This document shows positions 36,001-46,076 of a DNA stretch of 64,000 nucleotides, one piece after another (the stretch's first letter is position 1; each line of letters begins with the position of its first letter). The position numbers and the translations under genes are program-made. Location of the stretch: NCBI GenBank assembly GCA_963823675.1, contig CAWGMT010000012.1, positions 1,674,001 to 1,738,000 of the forward strand, read 5' to 3'. The notes under the pieces are model-generated. The model had not been told where the DNA came from, searched no databases, and was given only the letters and a program-made list of their open reading frames with translations. The stretch comes from CAWGMT01 sp963823675. GTDB taxonomy: Bacteria; Planctomycetota; Planctomycetia; Isosphaerales; Isosphaeraceae.

Positions 36001-39000
36001 CGAAGGCTACAAGACAACGGTTGTCTATCTCGACTTCCTGCCCGGCCCGCCCGGCTCGATCGACTACACGCAGCCCATCCGCGACGCCATCCAGGCCCGC
36101 TTGGGGGCGATCTATTCGGCGTTCAATTACACCTTCACGCAAACCCAGCCGGCGAGCGGACTGTACTACACGCTCTATTACAACGTCGAGGGCGGAACCC
36201 TCCTTGCCGGCGAGGCGACGGAGCTCAACTGGCGCAACTTCGACCTTCCAGGCTCGGCCGTGATCGACATCAGCCAGTTGCTCACCGTGCAGGACGTCGG
36301 CGGCCAGTCCCTCGGCGGGATCGACTACCCGCCCTACACCGTGACGAATGTCATCAACATGTCGGCGGAAGTCAGCGCCCACGAGCTCGGGCACCTCTCC
36401 GGCTTGATCCATGGCGACGCGTTCGGCCCGATCGGCGCTGGGATCTACGCGAACCTCGCCGACAACCCGTACTTGGATGGGTACACCCCGCCTTACCCAG
36501 GCCCCGACGACGCCGTCGGAACGGAGTATGACGTGATGGCGTCGCCCGCGTCGGTCGGCACCTCGCTCTTCGACGCGGCCAGCACGACGTTCTTCGGCGA
36601 GCGCGACGACATCTCCCTGGCGTTCGCCGACTCGGGCACGACGACCAACGAAACACCCGGCGACCCCAATACTTCGGTCGCAACTGCGCAGCCCGTGACC
36701 CTCCTGCCGCTGAACGTGCCCAACACGCTCTTGATTGGCCAGGGAACCGGCGACACCTTCGACGTCACGGCTGCCGATGTCGTCGGCTCGATCGAGCTCG
36801 GCGCCAATGGCCAGAGCAATGCCGACTACTACGCCATCACCGCGACCGCCGGCGAGCTGCTCAATTTCCAGATGCGGTCGCAGTCCTTGACCCGCGACAA
36901 CGGCGACGCGATCGATTCGGTGCTGACGATCTACGAAGCCGATGGCAAGACCGTGGTTCCGTACTACGGCAGCTCCGAGGGCGCGTTCGCCGAAGGCGGC
37001 TTCCAGGACACCGACGCCGTCCTGATCGACGTCACGATGCCGTACACGGGCACCTATTACCTCAAGGTGAGCACCTACTCGGTCACGGATTCGTTCGGCA
37101 TCCTGCATAACTCCGAGGTCGGCGACTATGAGCTGTTCATGTACAGCTTCGCCGCCACGCCATCGGGCACGACGCCTACCGGCACCAACTCATCCGACAC
37201 CACGGCTACCGGCACTTTGCCGCCCGCAAATGGCGATACGCTGGTCGGCGGCTCGGGCGATGACACCCTCGTGGGCAGCTCGGCGGACGACCTGATCGAG
37301 GTCGTGCCGGGCGATTCCGTCATCGCCGGCTCGGGTGCGAGCACGATCGACACGCTCCCGTACAACATCACGATCACCGACCCGCCTGCTCAGTTGGGAA
37401 GCCCGCTTGCCTTCACGGGCAGCTTTGTGGCATCGAACCCGGGCATGTCCTACACGTACGACTGGCACGTGACCAGCAGCAACGGTCAGATGGTTGCCGA
37501 CGGCAGCGGCACGGCCGCGGTAAATAGCGGCATGGGGACGACCTCGTATCAGTTCACCCCGACGGCTGCCGGCGTTTTTACCGTCACGCTCACGATCACC
37601 GACGGCTACGGCGGCGTCAACCAGGCGACACTCGCCGAGACGGTCGGGACAATCACCCCCTTGACGACCCAGATCGGGACGGGTGCCAGCGAGATCGCGG
37701 GGACTCTCGGCACGCCGGTCACCTTGACCGCGACGCCCACGGGCTCGTACCCCGTCACGTCGTACTCCTGGGTCGTCGCGGTCCCGACAGGGGCGACGAC
37801 TCCCGCGCAGGGCTCTGGCTCTTCCTACACGTTCACGCCGGCCGCCGCTGGAAACTACACAGTGACCATGACCGCGACCGACTCCGCGGGGGATGTCTCG
37901 GTCTCGACTGTCACGGTCTTCGTCCCGTTCGTGGCCCCAACGGCCCAGATCGTCGGCGTGCCGGAATACGAATACGTGCCCGAAGGATACGCCTTCTCCT
38001 TAGCCGGCATCGTCAACAATCCGACGCCGGAAAACCTCACCGAATCGTGGACGGTGACGGCCGGCGACGGCTCCGAGGCGCTCTATACCGTCACGGGCCC
38101 GAGCGTGACCTACACTCCCGACGATCTCGGGTCTTACACCGTCACGCTCAACCTGCTTGATGCCAGCGGCCAGGTCGTTACGTCAACCTCGCAGCAAATC
38201 ATCTCGATCGGCGTCGCCCCGACGGCGACGATTTCCGGCGGACCGTCGGGAGGGACGACCACCGAGGGCACGTGCCTTGCATTCACGGGCGCGGCGAGCA
38301 GCCCGAGCAGCGTCACCACTGCCAAGGGGTTCTTCTACACCTGGAGCGTCACGCTCGGCGGCTACACTTACGTCGCCCCGACGACGCCCGCGACCAACCC
38401 CACCAGCTTCCGCTTCACGCCAGGCCAGGCGGGGATCTACATCGTGTCGCTCTCGGTCACGGACTACCACGGGATCACCAGCGTGGCTGCCACCGAGACT
38501 GTCACGGTCGCTGCCGTTGCCCCTGTCGTGACGATCACGGGTCTACCGTCCGGCAGCGTTTTCGAGGGCACGACGGTCGCTCTGGGCAGCGATGTCACGA
38601 ACCCGAGCACCGTGCTCGAGAGCGCGGGTTTCTCCGAGTCCTGGACCATCGAGTTCGGCGGGGCGACGTACGGGCCGTACTACGGCCCGGCGCTCAACGT
38701 GACGCTGGGCTCCGTCGGCAGTTATTCCGTTGCGCTGACGGCGACGGATGCCGAGGGCGTCTCATCCACGACGACCCAGATCCTCACGGCCGTCAACACC
38801 GCTCCAATCGTGACGCCGTCGGCTTCGCCCACACCACAGCCGCCGCAGCAGGCGACGTTAACCGAATACAACCTGGGCAGCGTGCAGGCCCCCGGCCTCG
38901 ACAACGGCGCTCGGGTTCGTCACCGTGAACTGGGGCGACGGCACGCCCGACACCTCGTTTCAGGTCTCGTCGCAGGGCTCGCTCGGGCTCGAGGCCCACG

Positions 39001-42000
39001 CCTATGAACTGCCCGGCAACTACCTGGTGACGGTCGCCGTAACCGACGTCTACGGCCTGTCAGGCTCCGGGTCGTTCACGACAACCGTCGCCCCGGTGGC
39101 ACCCTCGCCCGAGATCCAGGGCGCGCCGGCTTCAATGAACGCGGGGTCATCCGTGACTCTGAACAGCAGCGTGACCGACCAGAGCCAGGCCGAGACGGCC
39201 GCCGGCTACGCCTACGCCTGGAGCGTGCTCCGCAACGGATTGCCCTACACTCTCCCGGGCAACCCATCGACCAGCGGTCCGAGCCTCGTCTTCGCCCCCA
39301 CGCTCGGCGGCACCTACGCGATCAGCCTTGCGACGACCGACGCCAGCGGCAGCGTCGGCGTTTCGCCGGCACAGACGATCGTCGTCAACAATGTCGCCCC
39401 CACGGCCTCGTTCACGGGGTTGCCCGCGACCGACCCGGCCGGCACGGCGATCACGCTGACCGGTTCGGCCACCGACCCGAGCACGGCCGTCAATGCCGCC
39501 GGATATACCTTTAGCTGGAGCGTAACCGGCCCGAGCACGAATCTGACAGGCACGGGTTCCCCCTTCAGCTTTACACCCGAGTACGGCGGCTCGTACACGG
39601 TCAGCCTGACCGCGACCGACAACGCTCAACGGGCTGACCAGCGCGGCGGTCGCGTCGTCAGTCACGGTGACCAATGTCGCCCCGACGGCCTCGTTCACCG
39701 GCTTGCCCGCGACCGATTCGGCCGGCACGGCGATCACGCTGACCGGTTCGGCCACCGACCCGAGCACGGCCGTCAATGCCGCCGGATATACTTTTAGCTG
39801 GAGCGTAACCGGCCCGAGCACGAATCTGACAGGCACGGGTTCCCCCTTCAGCTTTACACCCGAGTACGGCGGCTCGTACACGGTCAGCCTGACCGCGACC
39901 GACAACCTCAACGGGCTGACCAGCGCGGCGGTCGCGTCGTCAGTCACGGTGACCAATGTCGCCCCGACGGCCTCGTTCACCGGCTTGCCCGCGACCGACC
40001 CGGCCGGCACGGCGATCACGCTGACCGGTTCGGCCTCCGACCCGAGCACGGCCGTCAATGCCGCCGGCTACAGCTTTAGCTGGAGCGTAACCGGCCCGAG
40101 CACAAATCTGACAGGCACGGGTTCCCCCTTCAGCTTTACACCCGAGTACGGCGGCTCGTACACCGTCAGCCTGACCGCGACCGACAAGCTCAACGGACTG
40201 ACCAGCGCGGCGGTCACGTCGTCGGTGACAGTTACCAATGTCGCCCCCACGGCCTCGTTCACGGGGTTGCCCGCCACCGACCCGGCCGGCACGGCGATCA
40301 CGCTGACCGGTTCGGCCACCGACCCGAGCACGGCCGACAATGCCGCCGGATATACCTTTAAGTGGAGCGTAACCGGCCCGAGCACGAATCTGACAGGCAC
40401 GGGTTCACCCTTCAGCTTTACACCCGAGTACGGCGGCTCGTACACGGTCAGCCTGACCGCGACCGACAAGCTCAACGGACTGACCAGCGCGGCGGCCACG
40501 TCGTCAGTCACGGTGACCAATGTCGCCCCGACGGCCTCGTTCACCGGGTTGCCCGCGACCGACCCGGCCGGCACGGCGATCACGTTGACCGGTTCGGCCA
40601 CCGACCCGAGCACGGCCGTCAATGCCACCGGATATACCCTTAAGTGGAGCGTAACCGGCCCGAGCACGAATCTGACAGGCACGGGTTCACCCTTCAGCTT
40701 TACACCCGAGTACGGCGGCTCGTACACCGTCAGCCTGACCGCGACTGACAAGCTCAACGGACTGACCAGCGCGGCGGTCGCGTCGTCAGTCACGGTGACC
40801 AATGTCGCCCCGACGGCCTCGTTCACCGGGTTGCCCGCGACCGACCCGGCCGGAACGGCGATCACGCTGACCGGTTCGGCTACCGACCCGAGCACGGCCG
40901 TCAATGCCGCCGGATATACCCTTAAGTGGAGCGTAACCGGCCCGAGCACGAATCTGACAGGCACGGGTTCACCCTTCAGCTTTACACCCGAGTACGGCGG
41001 CTCGTACACCGTCAGCCTGACCGCGACTGACAAGCTCAACGGACTGACCAGCGCGGCGGTCACGTCGTCAGTCACGGTGACCAATGTCGCCCCGACGGCC
41101 TCGTTCACCGGGTTGCCCGCGACCGACCCGGCCGGCACGGCGATCACGCTGACCTGTTCGGCCACCGACCCGAGCACCGCCGACGTCGCCGCGGGCTTCA
41201 CGTTCAACTGGACCATCACTGGCCCGGGCAGCGTTCGCTTCACCGGCACCAGCACGACCGCCAATCCGGCCTTCACGTTCACGCCCGTCGTCGCGGGCAG
41301 CTACACGGTCGCGATGACAGCCGTCAACACCAACAAACTCTCCGGCTCAACCAGCCAGAACTTGAGCGTTCTCGACGTCGCGCCCACCCTGGGCGCCATC
41401 TCGGCGCCTGCGACGGTAAGCAGCGGCGTGCTGTTCTCGGTTTCCGCCAATTTCACCGATCCCGACCCGACCGTTACCCACACCGCGGTCTGGAGCTGGG
41501 GTGACTCGACGACGTCAGCCGGCACAGTCACCGCCCCGAACGGCTCGACACCAGGACTTGTGACCGGCTCGCACACTTATATGATGTCGGGTACCTACAC
41601 CATCACCCTGACGGTCACCGGCAGCGACGGCCTTACCGCCCAGGCGACCGCGAAAGTGGGAACAAGTCAGTCGATCATCGTCCTCGATCCGACGGCCGGC
41701 GGCGCCCTTACCCTGTCGGGCAACGCGGTTATCAAGGTCCCGGGATTCGTCGCTGTCGACTCGAGCTCGGCGACGGCTCTTTCGGCCAGCGGCAACGCGG
41801 CGGTCTCTGCTTCGAGCATTCAGGTCGTGGGCAAGGTAGCGAAGAGCGGCAACGCAACTCTCAGCCCCGCGCCAGCGACCGGGACGGCGGCCGTTGCCGA
41901 CCCGCTCGCCGGGCTGACGTCCCCGAGCACCTCCGGCCTGACCAACTATGGCTCGGAAAGCCTCAGCGGGAATTCGACTGCGACGATCAAACCCGGCATC

Positions 42001-44139
42001 TACAGCCAGATCACACTTTCGGGCAACGCCGCGCTGACCTTGAACGCGGGCACCTACATCATCGAGGGCGGAGGTCTCACGGTCTCGGGCAACGCCAGCA
42101 TCACCGGCTCGGGCGTGATGATCGTCAATGCCGGCAGCAACTACCCCGGTACCGGTGGAACCTATGGCAGCATCAGCTTGAGTGGCAACGGCACCTACAG
42201 CCTGACCCCACCGGCCAGCGGGACGTATACCGGAATCGTGATCTGGCAGCCCAAAGACAATACCAAGGCCCTCGCCTTGAGCGGCAACGCATCCGGCATG
42301 ACGGGAACGGTCTACGCACCAGCCGCCCAGCTCACGGAGAGCGGCAATGCCCAGCTCAATGCGTCCCTGATCGTCGATACGCTGACGATCAGCGGCAATG
42401 GTATCGCCAACAGCTTGACGCTCGATTCTCCTTCAGGCACGGTCGCCTACAGCCCGGCGCAGATTCGCTCGGCGTATGGCCTCAACAACGTCTCGCTGGA
42501 CGGCACCGGTCAGACCATCGCGATCGTCGATGCCTATAATAACCCGAGCATATACCCGGCGCTCGATGCGTTCGACAGTCAGTTCGGGCTCACAACCGCC
42601 GGGGCGACACTCTTTGACCAGTATGGCCCGGCGTCCTCGTTCCTGACGGTGCTCAATCAGAATGGCCAGGCGACGTCGTTGCCCGGAACCGACCCGAACG
42701 GGCCCGGCACTGACAACTGGGAGGCGGAGGAAACACTCGACGTCGAGTCGGCGCACGCCATCGCCCCGGGAGCGCAGATCATTCTCGTCGAGGCGAATAG
42801 CCAGTCTCTCCCGGACCTGATGACCGCCGTGGCCACGGCGGCCGGCCAGCCGGACGTGTCGGTGGTCTCGATGAGCTGGGGATTCGCCGAAGGACAAGCC
42901 GTATTCGCCAGCGATGAGGCGGCCTATGACCGTGTTTTCACCGCGCCGGGGGTGACGTTTGTGGCCAGTACGGGCGACTACGGGGCCGCCGATCCCGAAT
43001 ACCCCGCCTTCTCGCCCAACGTTCTGTCCGTCGGCGGCACGAGCCTCACGCTGAACGCCGATTACTCTTACAACAGCGAGACCGGGTTCGGCTACGAGTC
43101 CAGTGCGCTGGGCGCCTTCATCGGCAGCGGCGGCGGCATCAGCCTGTACGAGCCTGAGCCGGCGTACCAGGAAGGCGTTCAGAGCACCGGCAGCCGGACC
43201 ATCCCCGACGTATCGCTTGTTGCCGATCCGGCCACGGGAGCATGGATCGCCGACCCGTACAATGTGCCGGGCAGCAACCCGTTCGAGGTCGTGGGCGGCA
43301 CGAGCCTGTCGGCCCCTTGCTGGGCGAGCCTGGTCGCGCTCGCCAACCAGGGACGCGCGGCCGCGGGCGAGCAACCGCTCGACAGCTCGAGCCCCACCGA
43401 CACGCAGCAAGCCCTCTACAGCCTGCCCCAGCGGGATTACAACGTCATCGCCAGCGGCACTAACGGTTACTCCGCGGCCGAAGGCTACAACCTGGTCACG
43501 GGCCTGGGCACGCCCGTGGCCAATCTACTCGTCTCCGACCTGGTCGCCTACCAGGGGCCGGGAACCTCCTACCCTGGCCCGACGGTCGCACCCATGCAGA
43601 GCGCCGCGCTGGTCAACACGGAGGCGATCGCCGGCGGTCCCATCGACGTTTTCAGTATCTTTGATTCCGTCACGCTCACCAGTAGCGGCGCCGCTCCGAC
43701 CTGGGCTCGCGGCGCCAGCTCGACCTACCGCGCCGGCCAGGCAGCGGGCGCGTCCAGTTCGAGCGCGTCGGGGCAATACCCGAACAACGCCAGCTTCGCC
43801 GAAGGCACCACACTTCTGGCGTCGCCCGGCCCGCGCCCGGCGGCACCACTGATCTTCGTTCCCGCCGTAGAGGAGCCTGGTCTGGCGTCCCTTGATCTCG
43901 CCCTGACCGACGAGACCACGCCATTTGATACGGTGACATCAACAACGAACCCGGTAGTCCGGATCCGGCTCAATCGGGCCGCGGCGCCAAAGAACGGCAA
44001 GACCCCTCGATCGACGCAGACGCCGCCAGTTCCAGCCGTCGACGCTGCCGCCCTTGATGCACTCCTTCGCGCGGGTTGGCGCGCACGATCGTCCTGGGTC
44101 GCCGACCGGCCTCGGCCGTCGATCAAGAAGTTTCTCTGA
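21059..44139 (+). CDS. Giant secreted multidomain protein: beta-helix, PKD, RTX, metzincin, PKD/Ig array, TadG-like domain, sedolisin
   Basis: Reconstructed as one gene of 7,693 codons (7,692 aa). Order of parts: basic leader and LEPR-XLL variant LEMRRLLS (about residue 35); right-handed beta-helix repeats to about 31.7 kb; PKD domains; 18 RTX-like repeats; metzincin peptidase; PPC domain; PKD/Ig domains; SGN-rich TadG-like region; S53 peptidase; and a basic C-terminal tail. Four single-base changes are needed to join the frames: one base missing near 21115, and extra bases at about 32998, 38906 and 39624. Each joins sequences that continue the same domain (for example AVTIVNVSPVVRIESLP), and the 39624 insertion lies in a repeat whose neighbours lack it. 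The open stretch 21120-32997 alone is almost 12 kb. Export to the surface or medium, adhesion or matrix binding, calcium dependence and proteolysis are inferred from the domains. The gene is single, with convergent transcription downstream. Confidence 0.8.
21180..31690 (+). repeat. Right-handed beta-helix repeat region of the giant protein
   Basis: Several dozen imperfect repeats encode patterns such as GNVVEGNYIGTDVTGTVA, then GVEIDSGASGNTIGG, then AGAGNVISGN. Repeat spacing varies (roughly 45-90 codons). The regular Asn and Gly positions match parallel beta-helix (PbH1/NosD-like) coils, found in adhesins and polysaccharide-binding or -cleaving proteins. No polysaccharide lyase or hydrolase catalytic motif was recognised, so a structural stalk or adhesive role is inferred. 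The first segment (GDNGGVNPAAFAGTGTFRQA) is the usual start of such planctomycete repeats. Confidence 0.8.
31740..33290 (+). other. PKD / Ig-like domains following the beta-helix
   Basis: The frame encodes beta-sandwich modules. One has the PKD signature (FDGSGSFSPDGDALSYTWDF ... YDYDGTYVVTLIVNDGHGG, about 32120-32280). Two related modules carry VLDWGDGSSATTLHLP and IQWGDTSAATTLVLLPG. A fourth (LTYQWTVSANGSLY) spans the frameshift at about 32998. These probably act as spacers or protein/carbohydrate contact modules between the helix and the RTX region. Confidence 0.7.
33794..35305 (+). repeat. 18 tandem 84-bp RTX-like calcium-binding repeats
   Basis: Exactly 18 units of 84 bp (28 codons) run from 33794 to 35305, each encoding NDIIFGTSSGNDSIVGGTGN followed by ATITGGGG. 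The only protein differences are T/I/V/N at one position before the Gly run. At the DNA level the units vary at scattered silent positions. GGxGND motifs are those of RTX parallel beta-rolls, which bind calcium and fold outside the cell, although the strict nonapeptide spacing is altered to a 28-residue unit with two GND turns. Two degenerate units follow (SDIIFGGPGDDSIVGGTG, DDIISGGSND). Confidence 0.9.
35306..36005 (+). other. Degenerate RTX tail of the giant protein
   Basis: After the perfect array, RTX-like turns continue (AGAGDDTILAGPGDDTLYAG, GGGGNDTYVFGPLTQGNVTV, NGRNDTLIGDGGPDYLNARG). They are interleaved with a beta-strand stretch (NNTLDFSLFGAGINLDLEAV) typical of the block that caps haemolysin-type calcium-binding repeats. 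It leads directly into the metallopeptidase. Confidence 0.7.
36007..36640 (+). other. Embedded metzincin-type zinc metallopeptidase domain
   Basis: The domain begins KTTVVYLDFLPG, a common first strand of such peptidases. The zinc motif HELGHLSGLIHGD (codons 36380-36418) has the full HExxHxxGxxH form with Glu as catalytic base and an Asp after the third His. About 50 codons later YDVMASP (Met at 36536) supplies a Met-turn. All residues for activity are present. It is expected to cut proteins outside the cell, and its target is unknown. The domain is internal to the polypeptide, not a separate gene: there is no stop or ribosome site around it. Confidence 0.8.
36700..37150 (+). other. PPC-type (pre-peptidase C-terminal) beta-sandwich domain
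   Basis: The segment from GSIELGANGQSNADYYAITA through AGELLNFQMRSQS and TGTYYLKVSTYS to YELFMYSFAA fits a bacterial pre-peptidase C-terminal domain, which often accompanies secreted peptidases. Its position directly after the metzincin fits that pattern. A short RTX-like piece (GDTLVGGSGDDTLVGSSADD) follows. Confidence 0.65.
39390..41364 (+). repeat. 282-bp tandem repeat array encoding PKD/Ig-like domains
   Basis: Units start at the AAT of NVAPTASFTGLPATDPAG at 39390, 39673, 39955, 40237, 40519, 40801 and 41083. Spacing is 282 bp (94 codons), except the first unit, which is 283 because of one extra G near 39624. Six units are nearly identical in DNA. The seventh diverges after GSATDPSTAD-like sequence. 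Each ends TATDKLNGLTSAAVTSSVTV. Less regular domains of the same fold fill 37360-39390 (for example AGFTFNWTI, GGTYAISLATTDASG types). The array probably acts as an extensible stalk. Confidence 0.9.
41680..42430 (+). other. SGN-rich domain resembling the C-terminal domain of TadG-like proteins
   Basis: The segment repeats short beta-strand turns built on 'SGNA' (LTLSGNAVIKV, KPGIYSQITLSGNAALTLNA, GTYIIEGGGLTVSGNASITG, SGVMIVNAG, GIVIWQPKDN, MTGTVYAPAAQLTESGNAQL). This order (pattern 'IKPGIY..I.LSGNA..TL..GTYII.GGGL') is that of the domain attached to some Flp-pilus TadG-like proteins, here placed in a planctomycete giant. A role in surface assembly is possible but only inferred. Confidence 0.6.
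42440..43560 (+). other. C-terminal sedolisin (S53) serine-carboxyl peptidase domain
   Basis: The domain opens AQIRSAYGLNNVSLDGTGQT and has the S53 catalytic set. Glu and Asp lie four residues apart in EAEETLDVESAHAIAPGAQI (Glu at 42727, Asp at 42739), the oxyanion Asp in STGDYGAADPEYP (42976), and the nucleophile Ser in GGTSLSAPCWASL (43303). The C-terminal calcium loop reads NVIASGTNGYSAAEGYNLVT; family members usually have Asp at the first position and in GYD, so metal binding may be weakened. No separate propeptide is recognisable. Members of the family act at acidic pH. Here it is fused to the end of a surface protein. Confidence 0.85.
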
Positions 44140-44207
44140 TAGACCGGAACGTGTCGCACGCTGTGCGTCGATCTGGTCGCGCTCGGCGATTCTCGCCGTC
44201 CGGAGGC

Positions 44208-45971
44208 TCACGGTTCCCGAATGATTCGAATCAAGTCATATTTTAACATCCACGCGAGCGTCGCGCGGGCGCGGTGGTGGTCGACTCCGGCGGCAAGAAA
44301 GAGGGCGTCGAGGTCGGCGACCGAGCAAGCCGGCGCGGCCCGCTCGAGGGCGAGGCGCAGCAAGCCAGAATCGGCGACGCGGCGGTCGGCGGCGTGGTTC
44401 GTCAAGGGAAGAGCCAGCAGCCGTTCCAGGTCCGCCGGCGCCCACGGAGTCGCGGCGAGCTCGTTACGCCCGCCGGCATCCAACCAGCGCGTCGGGTAGC
44501 AGGCGAAGGACCGCTCGGGAGGCGGGTAATGGGCAGGGAGGTCGAAGCCGCCGCGCCGGGCATGAAAGCGAGCGTAATCGTGACGTTGCGTTTCCTGATC
44601 ACGCCAGAGGGCCTCGTAGGCCGCGATGACGCGCGGCCAGGCGAAATGGTCAAGCGCCCGCTGGCGGCCGCCGGCGCCGAGCGACCGGCGCAGGGCTTCG
44701 TCTCCGACCAGCCGGGCAAGGGCCGCGCCCGCGGCGGAGACGTCGACCGCCACGGTCTGGCTGACTTCGGCGAGGAAGTGGTCATAGTCGAGCTCGCCAA
44801 ACATCAGCCGGGAAGTCGCTGTGCCCGAGGCGCCCTTGACCATCGTGGTCGGCACGAGGATGCCGGTCCGTCCGTCCTCGACGAGGTCGCGATAGCCGTC
44901 CCAGTCGGCGGCGACCACGGGCAGACCGCTGGCCATCGCCTCGACGACCACCAGGCCGAACGTCTCCTGGATATTGTCGACGAGCGAAACGACCAGGTCG
45001 GCCGCCCGCCAGACGTCGAACCGCGTCGTGGGGTCCATGCCGTCGATAAAGGTCACGGTGACGCCGGGTGCGAATACCCGAGCCCCCTGAGTGAAGGCGT
45101 CGCGGATTGCCGGGTGTGGAGCCCAGCCCGACAGCAGCAGTCGCACCGCGCGGCCGGTCGCCTTGGCCGCCAGGTCGACGCCGCGAAACATCGGAAACGG
45201 ATGCGCCTTGGCGTGGTGCGCGAGCCGGCCGACGAAGAGGACCACAACTTCATGATCGCCGATCTTGAGAGACCCGCGAATTGCGGCACGCTCCTCGGCC
45301 GTCGCCGGACGGAACCGGCCGGTGTCGACGCCCAGGGGAATCGTCTCCAGCCGGAAGTTCAGCCCCGGCGTCCCGCCGTGCCGCTCGCGGAGATACTCCG
45401 CAAAGCGGTCGGTGACAGCCCGGACCATTGTCGCGACGGCGCACGACGTACAGATCAGGGCGTCGTGCGGCTCGAACGGCGCCGTGACGTATTCGCAGAG
45501 TTGTTTGACGGCGTTCGCGGTACAGAGCGTGTGGGTCACGCCCGAAAGTGTAAACGAGCCTGCCCCCAGCCGCTGGCGGGCCCAGGCATATCGCGAGTCG
45601 AACGGGAATGGGAAGTAGAGCTGACGCGCGGGGGGTTCGGACGCGAAGTCGTCGTGAAAGTGCTGCTCCTCGAAGATCCGGAGCCGTCGTTTCCGCAACC
45701 GGCTCGACGGGTGCTCGTTACAAAACTGCTCGAGCGAAAGCGCGGCCGCGCGATGCCGAACCAGGACGGCTAGCTCGGTCCAGGTTCCATGGGCAAGGTA
45801 CGCGTCGAAGAACGACCGCCCCGCAACCTGACGGCCAACCAGGCCAGCGGCTCGCGTCCCACCGGCCCCGTCGCGAACCGAGGCCGGCTCGACGTAGGCG
45901 TCGTCGTCGTAGAAAAGGCCGATGTTGCACGGCCGAACCTCGGCGTCGATCACTCGGTCTCCCTGTCGCAT
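44208..45971 (-). CDS. Glycosyltransferase family 4 (long form)
   Basis: A 587-aa protein with a GT-B fold. The donor domain lies about residues 230-400: VVVLFVGRLAHHAKAHPFPM, AVRLLLSGWAPHP, VTFIDGMDPTTRFDVWRAAD, then the GT4 signature SLVDNIQETFGLVVVEAMAS followed by GLPVVAADWDGYRDLV. The two glutamates of that signature (E in QETFG and in VEAMA) are the usual donor-binding/catalytic pair. About 110 extra C-terminal residues form a helical region with Trp and Pro motifs. The start at 45971 follows the track of the longest frame, and nearby alternatives are possible. It is convergent with the giant gene with only 68 bp between stops, so their transcripts may overlap. Confidence 0.85.
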   Translation of the reverse strand: MRQGDRVIDAEVRPCNIGLFYDDDAYVEPASVRDGAGGTRAAGLVGRQVAGRSFFDAYLAHGTWTELAVLVRHRAAALSLEQFCNEHPSSRLRKRRLRIFEEQHFHDDFASEPPARQLYFPFPFDSRYAWARQRLGAGSFTLSGVTHTLCTANAVKQLCEYVTAPFEPHDALICTSCAVATMVRAVTDRFAEYLRERHGGTPGLNFRLETIPLGVDTGRFRPATAEERAAIRGSLKIGDHEVVVLFVGRLAHHAKAHPFPMFRGVDLAAKATGRAVRLLLSGWAPHPAIRDAFTQGARVFAPGVTVTFIDGMDPTTRFDVWRAADLVVSLVDNIQETFGLVVVEAMASGLPVVAADWDGYRDLVEDGRTGILVPTTMVKGASGTATSRLMFGELDYDHFLAEVSQTVAVDVSAAGAALARLVGDEALRRSLGAGGRQRALDHFAWPRVIAAYEALWRDQETQRHDYARFHARRGGFDLPAHYPPPERSFACYPTRWLDAGGRNELAATPWAPADLERLLALPLTNHAADRRVADSGLLRLALERAAPACSVADLDALFLAAGVDHHRARATLAWMLKYDLIRIIREP

Positions 45972-46076
45972 GCACGTGCTTGAAGAAAAGATGTCGGCTG
46001 TTTCTTGTGTGAGGAGAGCATGTGTCTACCTGTTCGGCGTGCTTCCGCTCCCGCGCTCGCCAGACGGCCGCGCGGT

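Noticed and set aside
36007..43560. Metzincin and sedolisin as separate genes
   Set aside because: No stop, start or ribosome site lies around either domain in the corrected frame. The breaks at 38906 and 39624 fall within PKD-type domains and join cleanly when one base is removed.
44274..45773. 499-codon open frame on the + strand
   Set aside because: Shadow of the glycosyltransferase at 44208-45971, whose GT4 motifs are on the - strand.
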